From: Shimia isoporae
Lineage (GTDB): Bacteria > Pseudomonadota > Alphaproteobacteria > Rhodobacterales > Rhodobacteraceae
Assembly (NCBI RefSeq): GCF_004346865.1
Contig: NZ_SMGR01000002.1
Span: 372,001 to 436,000 of the forward strand
Reading direction: 5' to 3'
Length of the DNA: 64,000 bases
The position numbers were made by a program, and so were the translations under genes. This document shows positions 53,952 to 63,166 of the stretch, piece by piece. The first letter of the stretch is position 1. Each line of letters starts with the position of its first letter. The notes below the pieces were generated by a model. It had not been told where the DNA came from and ran no database searches. It saw nothing but the letters and a program-made list of their open reading frames with translations.

Positions 53952-54833
53952 CTGACCTCCCTTCCTTCTTCCCCGCCAGTTTCGGTTGTAAACGCAGCCC
54001 GTTCGGCCCTTGGTCTGACGGGCGTCGTGACGTGGCAACCATTGTTCGGCGGTCGGACCAACACCGCCTGGAAAGGCGAATGCGGTTCTGAGGCGTTTGT
54101 GGCCAAACTATACAGTGGTCCCGCGCGCAATCCGTTGTTCCCCAACGATCCTGACGCAGAACGACGCTTGCTTCTTGCCCTGGCCGACGGCGGAAACACA
54201 CCCGTTTTTCGTGCGCAACTTCAAACCGAATCGGGCGTGTGCAATCTGTATGATCACATCCCCGGCGAAATCTGGCGTGATGGAGTAACCGACGTTGCCC
54301 GCCTGATGGCTGACCTTCATGCTCATCCTTGCCCTGAGGGTCTGCGAACTGTGCCAGACGGGTCCGATGCCCTGCTAAAACAAGGGCAGGAAATTTTGTC
54401 AAAATCTAGCGATTCCCCTACGCTGGAAGCCCTAAAACCCCTAGGCCACGTGCCCGCATCTAACCTGCGCCGCCTTTTGCATAGTGACATTGTCCCCGGG
54501 AACCTGATTCGGAACACGAGCGGTCTGTTTCTGATCGACTGGCAGTGTCCCGCGACAGGTGACCCGTGCGAAGATATTGCGGTTTTCCTGTCCCCAGCCA
54601 TGCAGTTTCTCTATCGCGGTGCGCCTTTGACAGAGGAACAAATCGCTGCATTTTTTGACGCCTATGGGCATCCCGAGACTGCCACGAGGTACCGCGCGCT
54701 GACCCCGTTTTTTCACTGGCGCATGGCCACCTATTGCCATTGGCAAACCGACAATGGTCGCACCGACTACGGCGCAGCGCTCACGCTCGAACTCGAAGCG
54801 CTTCAGAGGTCGCTCAATTCGAACCCGACATAG
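53952..54833 (+). CDS. Phosphotransferase family protein (APH/choline kinase-like), apparent CTG start
   Basis: This is a 293-aa kinase-fold protein from CTG 53952, or 268 aa from GTG 54027. The catalytic loop LLHSDIVPGNLIRNTSGLFLIDW (in part LLHSDIVPGNLI, then LIDWQ) gives the HxDxxxxN and the metal-binding Asp. Family residues begin before the GTG (ARSALGLTGVVTWQPLFGG), there is no ATG, GTG or TTG upstream in frame, and AAGGAG stands 7 nt before the CTG, so I prefer CTG. The substrate is unknown; choline, a sugar or an amino alcohol are possible. Its end overlaps the convergent oxidase by 31 nt. Confidence 0.78.
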   Translation: MTSLPSSPPVSVVNAARSALGLTGVVTWQPLFGGRTNTAWKGECGSEAFVAKLYSGPARNPLFPNDPDAERRLLLALADGGNTPVFRAQLQTESGVCNLYDHIPGEIWRDGVTDVARLMADLHAHPCPEGLRTVPDGSDALLKQGQEILSKSSDSPTLEALKPLGHVPASNLRRLLHSDIVPGNLIRNTSGLFLIDWQCPATGDPCEDIAVFLSPAMQFLYRGAPLTEEQIAAFFDAYGHPETATRYRALTPFFHWRMATYCHWQTDNGRTDYGAALTLELEALQRSLNSNPT

Positions 54834-56128
54834 GCCGGATACATCAGCAACCGACGGAAACGCCCAAGCGGAAAAGGTTTGGGTGGACGGCGCAACACGT
54901 CGGGATGAGGCAAACCGGACCTCCCCAGAATGTCCTCTGCTAGCAAGGCACCGGCATAGCTACCCATCGCCACACCGTTCCCATGATAGGCAAACGCCGC
55001 GTATAACCCTTCTTCTTCGGGCACGGCGCCCGCAAAGGGTGTCAGATCGCGTGACAAACAGACAAAACCCGTATGGAACCATGGCGTCTCAACGTGCCGC
55101 CACTCCGGAAAGAGGCGCTCAAAATGAGCGCGAATTTTGTGCCGGATGCGGTGATGCACTGTTTCCGAAGTGGTGATTCCGCCACGCATCCCAAAAAGGA
55201 ACCGACGGTCCGGCATCAAACGGAAGTAGTGGATCAGGCTGCGGCTGTCATAGGCCATTTGCGAGGAAGTCCACCCCTGCGACCGCAACTCATCATCCGT
55301 CAACGGCCGCGTCACGATGATGCTGGATTGCGCCGGCAGATATCGACCTGCCATCCATGCGGGTATTGCCTCGCTGGAATAGCCGTTGGTCGCAATCACC
55401 AGCTTTTCGGCGCGCACCGTGCCTTCTGGTGTCTTCAATGACCATTTCCCGTTGTCCCGTTTCGCGTCGGTCACCGGAGAGTCACCAAATATCGTCGCGC
55501 CGGACTGCTCCACCGAATTTGCCAGTGCGGAAACATACTTTCGCGGGTTCAGGGCGAATCCGACAGGTAAAGTCGCGGCACCGTGAAAGTCGCCACCGAG
55601 GCCGTGTTGGCGCAATTCCTCTTTCGGGATGACCGTAGATTTCGTCCCGAAAAGCGAATCGATATGGGCAGCCTCGTCGGCAATTGCCCGCATCGCCGAC
55701 GGTTTGTGGGCCAAGATCGTTTCGCCGTCACTGTGCCGGTCTACATCCCAGCCCGACTCATCGATCATCTGTTCGACAAACTCCACCGCCCCCTTTTCCG
55801 CCATGAAAAATGCGCGAGTGGCGTCAGCGCCATAAGTGCGTTCCATGCCAGCGGCATCCAGCATAGCCCCACCAAGACAGCAAAATCCGCCATTGCGTCC
55901 CGAGGCGCCCCAACCAACTTGTTTGGCCTCGAGAATAACCACCGACATGCCTGCCTGTGCCAACCTCAAAGCGGCGTTCAGCCCCGTGAAACCGGCTCCG
56001 ATTATGGCGACGTCTGCCTCCACTGCCCCAGCGGCAGTTCCCCGATCAGGGATCGGCACGGAGTCGGCCCAAAAGCTTTCCGAAACGGGACCGTCACCAT
56101 AAGAAAACGGATCACAAATCCGGGTCAT
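54803..56128 (-). CDS. FAD-dependent oxidoreductase, gamma-glutamylputrescine oxidase (PuuB)-like
   Basis: This is a 441-aa DAO-family flavoenzyme. The FAD-binding motif VAIIGAGFTGLNAALRLAQA is at about 40-59, and CLGGAMLDAAG and GWGASGRNGGF follow the PuuB/OrdL pattern. The C-terminal block YAAFAYHGNGVAMGSYAGAL closes the FAD fold. It overlaps the potC-like permease by 4 nt, so it belongs to the polyamine operon. Oxidation of gamma-glutamylputrescine or a related amine is inferred from this context; no gamma-glutamylputrescine synthetase is visible here. Confidence 0.85.
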   Translation of the reverse strand: MTRICDPFSYGDGPVSESFWADSVPIPDRGTAAGAVEADVAIIGAGFTGLNAALRLAQAGMSVVILEAKQVGWGASGRNGGFCCLGGAMLDAAGMERTYGADATRAFFMAEKGAVEFVEQMIDESGWDVDRHSDGETILAHKPSAMRAIADEAAHIDSLFGTKSTVIPKEELRQHGLGGDFHGAATLPVGFALNPRKYVSALANSVEQSGATIFGDSPVTDAKRDNGKWSLKTPEGTVRAEKLVIATNGYSSEAIPAWMAGRYLPAQSSIIVTRPLTDDELRSQGWTSSQMAYDSRSLIHYFRLMPDRRFLFGMRGGITTSETVHHRIRHKIRAHFERLFPEWRHVETPWFHTGFVCLSRDLTPFAGAVPEEEGLYAAFAYHGNGVAMGSYAGALLAEDILGRSGLPHPDVLRRPPKPFPLGRFRRLLMYPAYVGFELSDL

Positions 56129-56943
56129 GACACGCGTTCGGCCGCCCGTTCCTCACGTTTTTGGCGTACAGCCTGATGTTTGGTAATGAGCGATGCGGTG
56201 ATCACCCCGATTGTCACCAGAACGATCATGATCGTTGAAAGTGCGTTGATTTCCGGGCTGACCCCGAGGCGTACAGAACTCCAGATTTTCATCGGAAGTG
56301 TGGTTGCCGCAGGACCCGACGTGAACGATGCAATCACCAGATCATCCAGCGACAGAGTAAAGGCCAGCAACCAGCCTGAAATCACCGCTGGCGCAATGAT
56401 TGGCAACGTCACAAGGCGGAACGCCTGAAATGGAGAACAGCCGAGGTCCAGCGCGGCCTCCTCCAAAGACTGATCGAAACTTACAAGCCGTGAACTGACG
56501 ACCACAGATACGTAACACATCGAAAAGGTGGTGTGTGCCAAGACAATAGTCATGATGCCACGGTCGACATTTAAGCCAATGAACAGCAGCAGAAGCGACA
56601 GACCGGTGATCACCTCGGGCATAACCAGCGGCGCATAGATCATGCCGGAAAACAGCGTGCGCCCGAAAAAGCGTCCGGACCTCACCATCACATAGGCCGC
56701 CATAGTCCCCAGAATAGTGGCGATCGAAGAACTGATCACAGCAACCTTAAGTGTCACCCACGCCGCATCCAGCATGGCCTGATTGGACAGCAATTCTCCG
56801 TACCATTTGGTCGAGAAGCCAGCCCAAACGGTCACAAGCTTGGACTTGTTGAAGCTGTAGACGATCAGAATGATCATCGGCACATAAAGAAAAGCGAAAC
56901 CGAGCGTCAGAGACGTCGCATTGAACCAGCTGAACCTCCTCAT
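56125..56943 (-). CDS. Polyamine ABC transporter permease PotC/PotI type
   Basis: This is a 272-aa inner-membrane permease with six TMs. SLTLGFAFLYVPMIILIVYS begins it, and the EAA loop reads EEAALDLGCSPFQAFRLVTL (about 162-181). SDxVIASFTSGPAATTLPMK is close to PotC/PotI of E. coli. I chose the ATG at 56943, which overlaps the upstream permease stop; a longer frame adds 43 residues without similarity. It takes putrescine or spermidine across the membrane with the other Pot proteins. Confidence 0.92.
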   Translation of the reverse strand: MRRFSWFNATSLTLGFAFLYVPMIILIVYSFNKSKLVTVWAGFSTKWYGELLSNQAMLDAAWVTLKVAVISSSIATILGTMAAYVMVRSGRFFGRTLFSGMIYAPLVMPEVITGLSLLLLFIGLNVDRGIMTIVLAHTTFSMCYVSVVVSSRLVSFDQSLEEAALDLGCSPFQAFRLVTLPIIAPAVISGWLLAFTLSLDDLVIASFTSGPAATTLPMKIWSSVRLGVSPEINALSTIMIVLVTIGVITASLITKHQAVRQKREERAAERVS

Positions 56944-57830
56944 CCTTCGGCCTCCCGCTGCTTCTGCTCGTTCCGTTGGAACAGGATGATTGGGATGATC
57001 AGGATCAGCAGCAGAACCACTGCAACTGCGCTGGCCACCGGCCAGTCGCGGTTGGAGAAAAACTCGTCCCACAGTACCTTACCGATCATCAGGGTTTTCG
57101 ACCCACCCAACAGCGAGGGGATCACGAATTCCCCGATCGTCGGGATGAACACGAGGAAGCACCCGGCGATTACGCCTTGTTTGGACAATGGTGCGGTTAC
57201 CAGCCAGAAGGCGGAGAATCGGGAACATCCGAGGTCTTCCGCCGCTTCCAGCAGGCTGTCATCCATACGATCGAGCGAGGCATAAATCGGCAGGATCATG
57301 AACGGCAGATAGGTGTAAACGATACCGATATAGACCGCGATATTGGTGTTTAGGATTACCAAAGGTTCCGAAATCACGCCCAGCCACATCAGGAACTGGT
57401 TAAGCACACCTTCTTTGGCCAGAATGCCCATCCATGCATACACTCGGATCAGAAAGCTGGTCCAGAACGGCAGGATAACCAGCATCAACAGCATCGGTCG
57501 CCATTCTTCAGGTGCCCGTGCCATGCCATAGGCCATGGGATAGCCAACTAGCAGCGTCAAAAACGTCGCAAAAACAGCGATCTGCAGGCTGGAAAGATAG
57601 GCCTTCCAGTAAAGCTCATCTTCTGTGAGCCAGACATAGTTTTCCAGATCAAGTTGGCTGAAGAAGGATTTGATGCCTTCCCAACCTGCCGCCAGATCGA
57701 GCTGCGGCGTATATGGCGGGATAGACATGGCCAGATCCGACAGCGAGATCTTGAGCACGATGACAAACGGCACAAGAAACAGTGCCAGAAGCCAGAGGTA
57801 CGGGACCAGTATGAGAGCCAGACGACGCAT
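56940..57830 (-). CDS. Polyamine ABC transporter permease PotB/PotH type
   Basis: This is a 296-aa permease. The N-terminal helix LVPYLWLLALFLVPFVIVLK, the long periplasmic loop (about 40-85), and the EAA loop DSLLEAAEDLGCSRFSAFWL (about 197-216) fit PotB/PotH. It overlaps the following permease by 4 nt and lies 3 nt after the ATPase. Together they form the transmembrane part of the importer. Confidence 0.92.
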   Translation of the reverse strand: MRRLALILVPYLWLLALFLVPFVIVLKISLSDLAMSIPPYTPQLDLAAGWEGIKSFFSQLDLENYVWLTEDELYWKAYLSSLQIAVFATFLTLLVGYPMAYGMARAPEEWRPMLLMLVILPFWTSFLIRVYAWMGILAKEGVLNQFLMWLGVISEPLVILNTNIAVYIGIVYTYLPFMILPIYASLDRMDDSLLEAAEDLGCSRFSAFWLVTAPLSKQGVIAGCFLVFIPTIGEFVIPSLLGGSKTLMIGKVLWDEFFSNRDWPVASAVAVVLLLILIIPIILFQRNEQKQREAEG

Positions 57831-57833
57831 ACC

Positions 57834-58958
57834 TCAGCGCTCCAGAAACACGCCGGCGGTGTCGGTCCAGCTCAGCCACACAGTGTCTTCCCAAGTGAAA
57901 CTGCGACGCGATATGCGCCGGTTATTGGCGGTTTGGGCTTTGATAACCTGCCCGCCCTTTAGCTCAACGTGATAGGTCGAGATGTTGCCAAGGTAAGCGA
58001 TATCAAGCACTTTTCCCTTCAGAGCGTTGGCCGCTCCATCCGGTTTTTGGGCTGTGATGTTGATCTTCTCGGGGCGGATCGCAAAGAACGCGCTCTGGTC
58101 TTTGGAGAACGTTTTTGAAGAGCTTCCGACAATGTCGGGTTGCCCTTCGGCCCAGCTCAGATGCAGCTTGTCGCCTTCGGCTGCAACCGTTCCATTCAAC
58201 AGGTTAACATCCCCAATAAAATCAGCGACATAGGTGGAATTCGGCGCCTCGTAAATCGCATCAGGTGTTGCGACCTGTACGATCTTGCCATGGTCCATTA
58301 CGGCCACTCGGCTGGCCACTGTCATCGCCTCTTCCTGATCGTGGGTCACAATAACAAAAGTGGTCCCCGTGCTCTCCTGAATGTCCATCAGTTCAAACTG
58401 GGTTTCCTGACGCAGTTTTTTGTCCAGCGCGCCAAGTGGTTCATCAAGCAAAAGCAGTTTCGGCGCTTTTGCCAGGGAGCGGGCCAAGGCCACACGCTGT
58501 CGCTGGCCTCCGGAAATCTGATGCGGTTTTCGTCGTGCGAATTTTTCGAGCCGCGTCAAACGCAGCATCTCTTCAACTCGCGCTGCCATCTCGTCCTTGG
58601 GCATGCGGTCCCGCTTGAGACCAAAAGCGATATTGTCCCAGACCGACAGATGCGGAAACAGTGCATAGGACTGGAACATCATGTTCACCGCCCTCTGGTT
58701 CGGAGGAACCGGCGCGATATTCTGACCACTCAACAGGATCGTGCCTTCGGTAGGTGTCTCGAAACCCGCCAACATCCGCATCATCGTGGTCTTGCCACAT
58801 CCTGATGGACCCAAAAGCGCAAAGAATTCCCGCTCGAAAATGTCCACTGTCAGATCGTCGATCGCTGTGAAATCGCCAAAACGCTTGGTGACATTCTGGA
58901 ATTGAATAAGCGGTTTTGCGTTGGGATCGTCCCAAGGGGCAAACGCGTCGAGCGCCAT
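57834..58958 (-). CDS. Polyamine ABC transporter ATP-binding protein PotA/PotG type
   Basis: This is a 374-aa ATPase. Walker A GPSGCGKTT is at 50-58, signature ISGGQRQRVALARSL near 147, and Walker B LLLLDEPLGALD near 168. A TOBE domain occupies the C-terminus. I chose the ATG at 58958, which has GGAGG 7 nt upstream; the longer frame adds 17 residues that overlap the hairpin side. It energises uptake with the PotB- and PotC-type permeases. Confidence 0.94.
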   Translation of the reverse strand: MALDAFAPWDDPNAKPLIQFQNVTKRFGDFTAIDDLTVDIFEREFFALLGPSGCGKTTMMRMLAGFETPTEGTILLSGQNIAPVPPNQRAVNMMFQSYALFPHLSVWDNIAFGLKRDRMPKDEMAARVEEMLRLTRLEKFARRKPHQISGGQRQRVALARSLAKAPKLLLLDEPLGALDKKLRQETQFELMDIQESTGTTFVIVTHDQEEAMTVASRVAVMDHGKIVQVATPDAIYEAPNSTYVADFIGDVNLLNGTVAAEGDKLHLSWAEGQPDIVGSSSKTFSKDQSAFFAIRPEKINITAQKPDGAANALKGKVLDIAYLGNISTYHVELKGGQVIKAQTANNRRISRRSFTWEDTVWLSWTDTAGVFLER

Positions 58959-58995
58959 GGGCAGGCCTCCGGTGCTGGTCGGGGAAGTCAGAAAT

Positions 58996-59023
58996 GAAAC
59001 CCGCGCCAAAAGACGCGGGTTTC
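58996..59023 (-). terminator. Intercistronic hairpin between potF-like and potA-like genes
   Basis: A 10-bp perfect stem GAAACCCGCG/CGCGGGTTTC (58996-59005, 59014-59023) lies 15 nt after the binding-protein stop. No long T-run follows. Such hairpins commonly protect the binding-protein mRNA and make partial terminators, giving more binding protein than permease. Confidence 0.65.
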
Positions 59024-59037
59024 AAAGATCGAGAGGC

Positions 59038-60123
59038 TTAGGTGCCCGACTTGATCTTGGTCCAGGTGCGGGTCACAACACGCTGGGTTTTCGGCGGGTA
59101 CGGCGTTGTGGTGTAGAGGTTTTCCAAAGTGGCCTCGTCCGGATAGATCGCCGGATCACCAATCACGTCCTCCTCCAGCATGGGCTGGGACGCCTTGTTG
59201 CCGTTGGCGTAGTAGACGTAGTTGGACGCCGCAGCCATATTTTCAGCGTCCATGATGAAGTTCAGGAACGTATGTGCTGCATCCGGGTTCGGTGCGTCCA
59301 CAGGAATAGCCATCTGGTCAAACCACATCATCGCGCCTTCGACCGGCGCGTTGTATGCGATTTCATAGTCCTTCTCCGCTTCCCATGCACGGTCACGCGC
59401 CTGAAGGATGTCACCGGACCAACCGATGGCGACGCAGATGTCACCGTTTGCCAGAGCGTTGATGTACTCGGAGCTGTGGAATTTCTGGATGTGTGGCGAC
59501 ACTGCGGCCAGAACTTCCTCAGCTTTGGCAATGTCCTTGGTATCGTGGCTGTCGGGGTTCAGACCCAGATACGCCAGAGCCGCTGGAATCATTTCGTCCG
59601 CCGCGTCCAGCATGTGGATACCGCAAGCCGCCAGCTTTTCAGCATTTGCCGGATCAAAAATCAGCGACAGCGAATTGATCGGGGCGTCTTCACCCAGAAT
59701 CTCGGTGACTTGGTTTACGTTCGCGCCGATGCCCGTGGTACCCCACATATAGTTGATGGAGTACTCGTTGCCGGGGTCATACTTGTCGGTGCGTGCCTCG
59801 ATTACGTCCCACATGTTGCCCGCATTAGGCAGCTTGGACTTGTCTAGCTTCTGGAACGCGCCCGCAGCGATTTGGCGCTGCAGGAACGTGCCGGACGGTA
59901 CAACCACGTCGTAGCCGGACTTGCCGGCGAGCATTTTGGTTTCCAGAACATCGTTGCTGTCAAAAACGTCGTAGATCAGCTTGATGCCGGTCTCAGCCTC
60001 GAATTTTGTCAGCAGTTCTTCGTCAATGTAGTCCGACCAGTTGTAGACGCGCACTTCTTCCGCAGATGCGGCCATCGCGCTCATCGCAACACCAGCCGTG
60101 AGTGTCAGCAGGGTTTTCTTCAT
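59038..60123 (-). CDS. Polyamine ABC transporter substrate-binding protein (PotF/PotD type)
   Basis: This is a 361-aa periplasmic binding protein. The signal peptide MKKTLLTLTAGVAMSAMAAS is cleaved near residue 21. EVRVYNWSDYIDEELLTKFE (about 23-42) and VVVPSGTFLQRQIAAGAFQK are PotD/PotF signatures, and WGTTGIGANVNQV and IGWSGDI follow. It heads the operon for import and oxidation of a polyamine, probably putrescine (inference from neighbours). A TAATTTGATCA site lies 53 bp upstream. Confidence 0.94.
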   Translation of the reverse strand: MKKTLLTLTAGVAMSAMAASAEEVRVYNWSDYIDEELLTKFEAETGIKLIYDVFDSNDVLETKMLAGKSGYDVVVPSGTFLQRQIAAGAFQKLDKSKLPNAGNMWDVIEARTDKYDPGNEYSINYMWGTTGIGANVNQVTEILGEDAPINSLSLIFDPANAEKLAACGIHMLDAADEMIPAALAYLGLNPDSHDTKDIAKAEEVLAAVSPHIQKFHSSEYINALANGDICVAIGWSGDILQARDRAWEAEKDYEIAYNAPVEGAMMWFDQMAIPVDAPNPDAAHTFLNFIMDAENMAAASNYVYYANGNKASQPMLEEDVIGDPAIYPDEATLENLYTTTPYPPKTQRVVTRTWTKIKSGT

Positions 60124-60175
60124 GGTGCTCTCCCGTTGGTCCGGGCTCTGGGTCCCGGTTGTGATCTTGCGAGAT

Positions 60176-60187
60176 TAATTTGATCAA
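60176..60187. promoter_or_regulatory. Operator-like TAATTTGATCAA before the polyamine transport operon
   Basis: TAATTTGATCAA contains the palindrome TTGATCAA. It lies 53 bp before the potF-like start and 85 bp before the divergent GntR gene. The core TAATTTGATCA recurs at 60992. The GntR protein encoded between the two sites is the likely binder (inference). Confidence 0.55.
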
Positions 60188-60271
60188 GTTTTTTTGATAT
60201 GGCAACATAGATGTGCATATTGATGATGAAATACGACTTTTGCACGCAGATCAGACGGACGGGACGCACAA

Positions 60272-60988
60272 ATGGAAGGCAGCTTGCCTCAGAGGAAAAC
60301 AACCGCTCAAAAAGCTGGTGAGCCAGCGCGGATACCAACCCATCAGCTGGTCTATCACCAATTGCGTGACGCCGTGCTGTTTGGCGAGCTCGCACCCGGA
60401 GAGCCAGTGACGATTCAGGGACTTATCGAGAGAACGGGTGCCGGCATGACCCCGATCCGCGAGGCCATTCGACGCCTGACTTCCGAGGGCGCGCTGGAGT
60501 TTCGCGGCAATCGTCGGGTGCTGGTTCCAATGCCCACGCCAGAGGCCATTGAAGAGCTGATATTTCTGCGGGAAACCCTTGAACCTCAATTGGCTGCACG
60601 TGCGGCCACCCGGGCCAGCGACGCCGACATCCAAGAGCTGAAACGGATCGATTCGGCGCTCGACGAAGCGATCACACGCGGCGACGTGGCTACTTATCTG
60701 CGCCAGAATCACGCCTTCCACACGAAACTGTATACCGTCGCCGAAGCTCCGATTCTCTCGGAAGTGGTGGGCGGCGTTTGGCTCAGGTTTGGTCCTGCAA
60801 TGCGCGTTGTCTGCGGACGCATGGGCACCCAGAACCTACCCGATAACCACAAGACCGCGCTCGCCGCGCTGGCGGCCAAGGATAGCACCGCCGCCGCCGA
60901 AGCCATGCGACTTGATGTTGTTCAGGGTATGGAACAACTGCTTGAAGCGCTGAAGGACGCAGAGTCCTTCGCCGATGCGATTGACTAA
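60272..60988 (+). CDS. GntR family transcriptional regulator (FadR/FCD subfamily)
   Basis: This is a 238-aa regulator. The N-terminal winged helix covers about 20-85 (AVLFGELAPGEPVTIQGLIE, then TPIREAIRRLTSEGALEFRG), and the all-helical FCD ligand domain covers about 95-220 (LRETLEPQLAARAA; RQNHAFHTKLY supplies metal/ligand-side residues). It lies between the divergent polyamine transport operon and the aminotransferase gene. Control of both through the shared TAATTTGATCA sites is inferred; the inducer could be putrescine or a breakdown product. Confidence 0.9.
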   Translation: MEGSLPQRKTTAQKAGEPARIPTHQLVYHQLRDAVLFGELAPGEPVTIQGLIERTGAGMTPIREAIRRLTSEGALEFRGNRRVLVPMPTPEAIEELIFLRETLEPQLAARAATRASDADIQELKRIDSALDEAITRGDVATYLRQNHAFHTKLYTVAEAPILSEVVGGVWLRFGPAMRVVCGRMGTQNLPDNHKTALAALAAKDSTAAAEAMRLDVVQGMEQLLEALKDAESFADAID

Positions 60989-60991
60989 AAA

Positions 60992-61003
60992 TAATTTGAT
61001 CAT
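60992..61003 (+). promoter_or_regulatory. Second operator-like TAATTTGATCAT, before the aminotransferase gene
   Basis: TAATTTGATCAT shares 11 bases with the site at 60176 and starts 4 nt after the GntR stop, 72 bp before the aminotransferase ATG. It suggests a separate, co-regulated promoter for that gene. Confidence 0.55.
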
Positions 61004-61074
61004 ATTCTAGCCGTGACTCAGGGCCACTCCAGGGAGGGAGGGCCATTGACCGCGGTTTTTGAGAGGTAAAGTCG

Positions 61075-62463
61075 ATGAGCGTGATCACGAACCACATGCC
61101 AACCGAAGAGCTGCAGGCGCTGGATGCAGCCCACCATATGCACCCCTTCACCACGCAGGATGAACTGGCAGAGCGCGGCGTCCGGGTAATCACCCGCGCA
61201 AAGGGTGTGACCCTGACCGATAGCGAAGGTCATGAGATACTGGACGGCATGGCTGGCCTGTGGTGCGTGAACATCGGGTATGGGCGCGAAGAACTTGCCG
61301 AGGCCGCGGCCCGCCAGATGCGAGAACTGCCTTACTACAACACCTTCTTTATGACCACGCACGTGCCGGTCATCGCCCTGTCCGCCAAACTCGCGCAACT
61401 GGCCCCCGAAGGTCTGAACACTGTTTTCTATGCGGGCTCCGGCTCCGAAGCGAACGACACCAACATCCGCTTAGTGCGTCACTATTGGTCCGCAATGGGC
61501 AAACCCGAGAAATCGATCATCATTTCACGTCAGAATGCTTACCACGGATCGACGCTTGGTGGCGCAAGTCTTGGCGGTATGGTCCCGATGCACCAGCAGG
61601 GGGGCCTTCCACTGCCGGACAAACACCACATCGGCCAGCCGGACTGGTGGTCAGAAGGCGGCGATATGAGCCCCGAGGAATTCGGGTTGATGCGTGCCCG
61701 CGAGCTGGAAGAAACCATTCTCCATTACGGCGAAGACCGTATTGCAGCCTTCATCGGCGAACCCGTACAAGGCGCCGGCGGTGTGATTGTGCCGCCAGAA
61801 ACCTACTGGCCGGAAATCCAGCGCATCTGCGATAAATACGGCATTTTGCTCATTGCTGACGAGGTGATTTGCGGCTTTGGCCGGACCGGCAACTGGTTCG
61901 GCTCCGAAACCATGGGTATCCGCCCTGACATCATGACCATCGCAAAGGGTCTGAGCTCAGGCTATGCGCCCATCGGCGGCTCCATTGTCTCTGACGAGAT
62001 CGCAAAAGTCGTGAACGCAACCGAATTCAACCATGGCTACACCTACTCCGGCCATCCGGTATGCTCCGCTGTGGCGCTGGAAAACCTGCGCATCATGGAA
62101 GAGGAACGGGTTGTAGAGACCGTACGCGATGTCACCGCGCCCTACCTCAAACAAAAATGGGAAGCGCTCACAGATCACCCGCTTGTGGGCGAAGCAAAGA
62201 TTGTCGGCATGATGGGATCGATCGCTTTGACCCCGAACAAGGAAAGCCGCGCACCGTTTGCCGCCGAAAAAGGCACGGTCGGCTACAAATGCCGTGAACA
62301 CTGCTTCGACACAGGCCTGGTGATGCGCCATGTGGGCGACAGGATGGTGATTTCACCCCCGCTGGTGATCAAGCCGGAAGAAATTGACATGCTGATTGAC
62401 CGGGCAACCATCGCGCTCGACAAGACCTACGATCAGATCAAATCTGAGGGCCTGTACAAGTAA
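61075..62463 (+). CDS. Class III aminotransferase, putrescine-pyruvate transaminase (SpuC)-like
   Basis: This is a 462-aa PLP aminotransferase. The Schiff-base Lys is K291 in TIAKGLSSGYAPIGG; LIADEVICGFGRTG supplies the PLP-ring Asp, and FYAGSGSEANDTNIRLVRHY is the family block. HMHPFTTQDEL near the N-terminus occurs in SpuC and in the beta-alanine/omega-amino acid transaminase group. Placed beside polyamine import genes it probably moves the amino group of putrescine to pyruvate, giving 4-aminobutanal. Related enzymes use taurine or beta-alanine, so substrate is inferred. Confidence 0.9.
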   Translation: MSVITNHMPTEELQALDAAHHMHPFTTQDELAERGVRVITRAKGVTLTDSEGHEILDGMAGLWCVNIGYGREELAEAAARQMRELPYYNTFFMTTHVPVIALSAKLAQLAPEGLNTVFYAGSGSEANDTNIRLVRHYWSAMGKPEKSIIISRQNAYHGSTLGGASLGGMVPMHQQGGLPLPDKHHIGQPDWWSEGGDMSPEEFGLMRARELEETILHYGEDRIAAFIGEPVQGAGGVIVPPETYWPEIQRICDKYGILLIADEVICGFGRTGNWFGSETMGIRPDIMTIAKGLSSGYAPIGGSIVSDEIAKVVNATEFNHGYTYSGHPVCSAVALENLRIMEEERVVETVRDVTAPYLKQKWEALTDHPLVGEAKIVGMMGSIALTPNKESRAPFAAEKGTVGYKCREHCFDTGLVMRHVGDRMVISPPLVIKPEEIDMLIDRATIALDKTYDQIKSEGLYK

Positions 62464-62596
62464 ACTGCCCCAACCGCTTGCGGTTAGTGAGTCACAATCC
62501 AGTGAAATCGGGCGTGGAATTTACCTTCGCGCCCGATATTTTTTGCCCGAACGGTCAAGACGTGGCAGGATTCTCCTGATTAGTAGGAGACGAGTG

Positions 62597-63166
62597 ATGC
62601 AAAGACGTCAATTTCTGACCACAGCCGCGGCGGCCAGCGCGGCTCTGAGCACCCCGATGATCGCGCGCGCTGCCGCCAGCCAATCCTTCGAATTGATGGA
62701 ACACCTCAAGCCGCGTGAAGTGACAATCGCACGCAAGTACAAGTTCGAACCCGGTCAGATCGTCGTCACCCTGCAAGCGTTCTACCTTTACCATATGCAG
62801 GATGATCGCACCGCGATCCGCTATGGCGTGGCTGTGGGCAAAGAGGGCCTCAACTTCCGCGGCGATGCCACAATCGACCGCAAAGTCGAATGGCCGAACT
62901 GGACCCCGACTGCCGAAATGATCGAACGCAACCCGCAATATGCACGCTGGAAAGACGGTATGCCCGGAGGCCCGAACAACCCGCTCGGGAGTCGCGCACT
63001 ATATCTCTACCAGAATGGACAGGACACATTGTTCCGCATCCACGGAACCAATGTGCCCCAATCTGTCGGCACGCCTTCATCGAACGGCTGCATCCGGATG
63101 TACAATCCGCACGTAGAGCACCTCTACAGCATCCTGCCGTTGGGCACGAAGGTCTCTGTTTTCTGA
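62597..63166 (+). CDS. L,D-transpeptidase (YkuD domain) with twin-arginine-like signal
   Basis: This is a 189-aa exported cell-wall enzyme that forms 3-3 crosslinks or attaches proteins to peptidoglycan. The N-terminus MQRRQFLTTAAAASAALSTP looks like a Tat signal (RRQFL), cleaved near ARAAA. The YkuD domain covers about 55-189, with catalytic H149 in RIHGTN and C165 in SSNGCIRMYN. I chose the ATG at 62597 with AGGAG upstream; a longer frame would begin inside the aminotransferase gene. Length is short but complete for the Rhodobacteraceae form. Confidence 0.92.
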   Translation: MQRRQFLTTAAAASAALSTPMIARAAASQSFELMEHLKPREVTIARKYKFEPGQIVVTLQAFYLYHMQDDRTAIRYGVAVGKEGLNFRGDATIDRKVEWPNWTPTAEMIERNPQYARWKDGMPGGPNNPLGSRALYLYQNGQDTLFRIHGTNVPQSVGTPSSNGCIRMYNPHVEHLYSILPLGTKVSVF

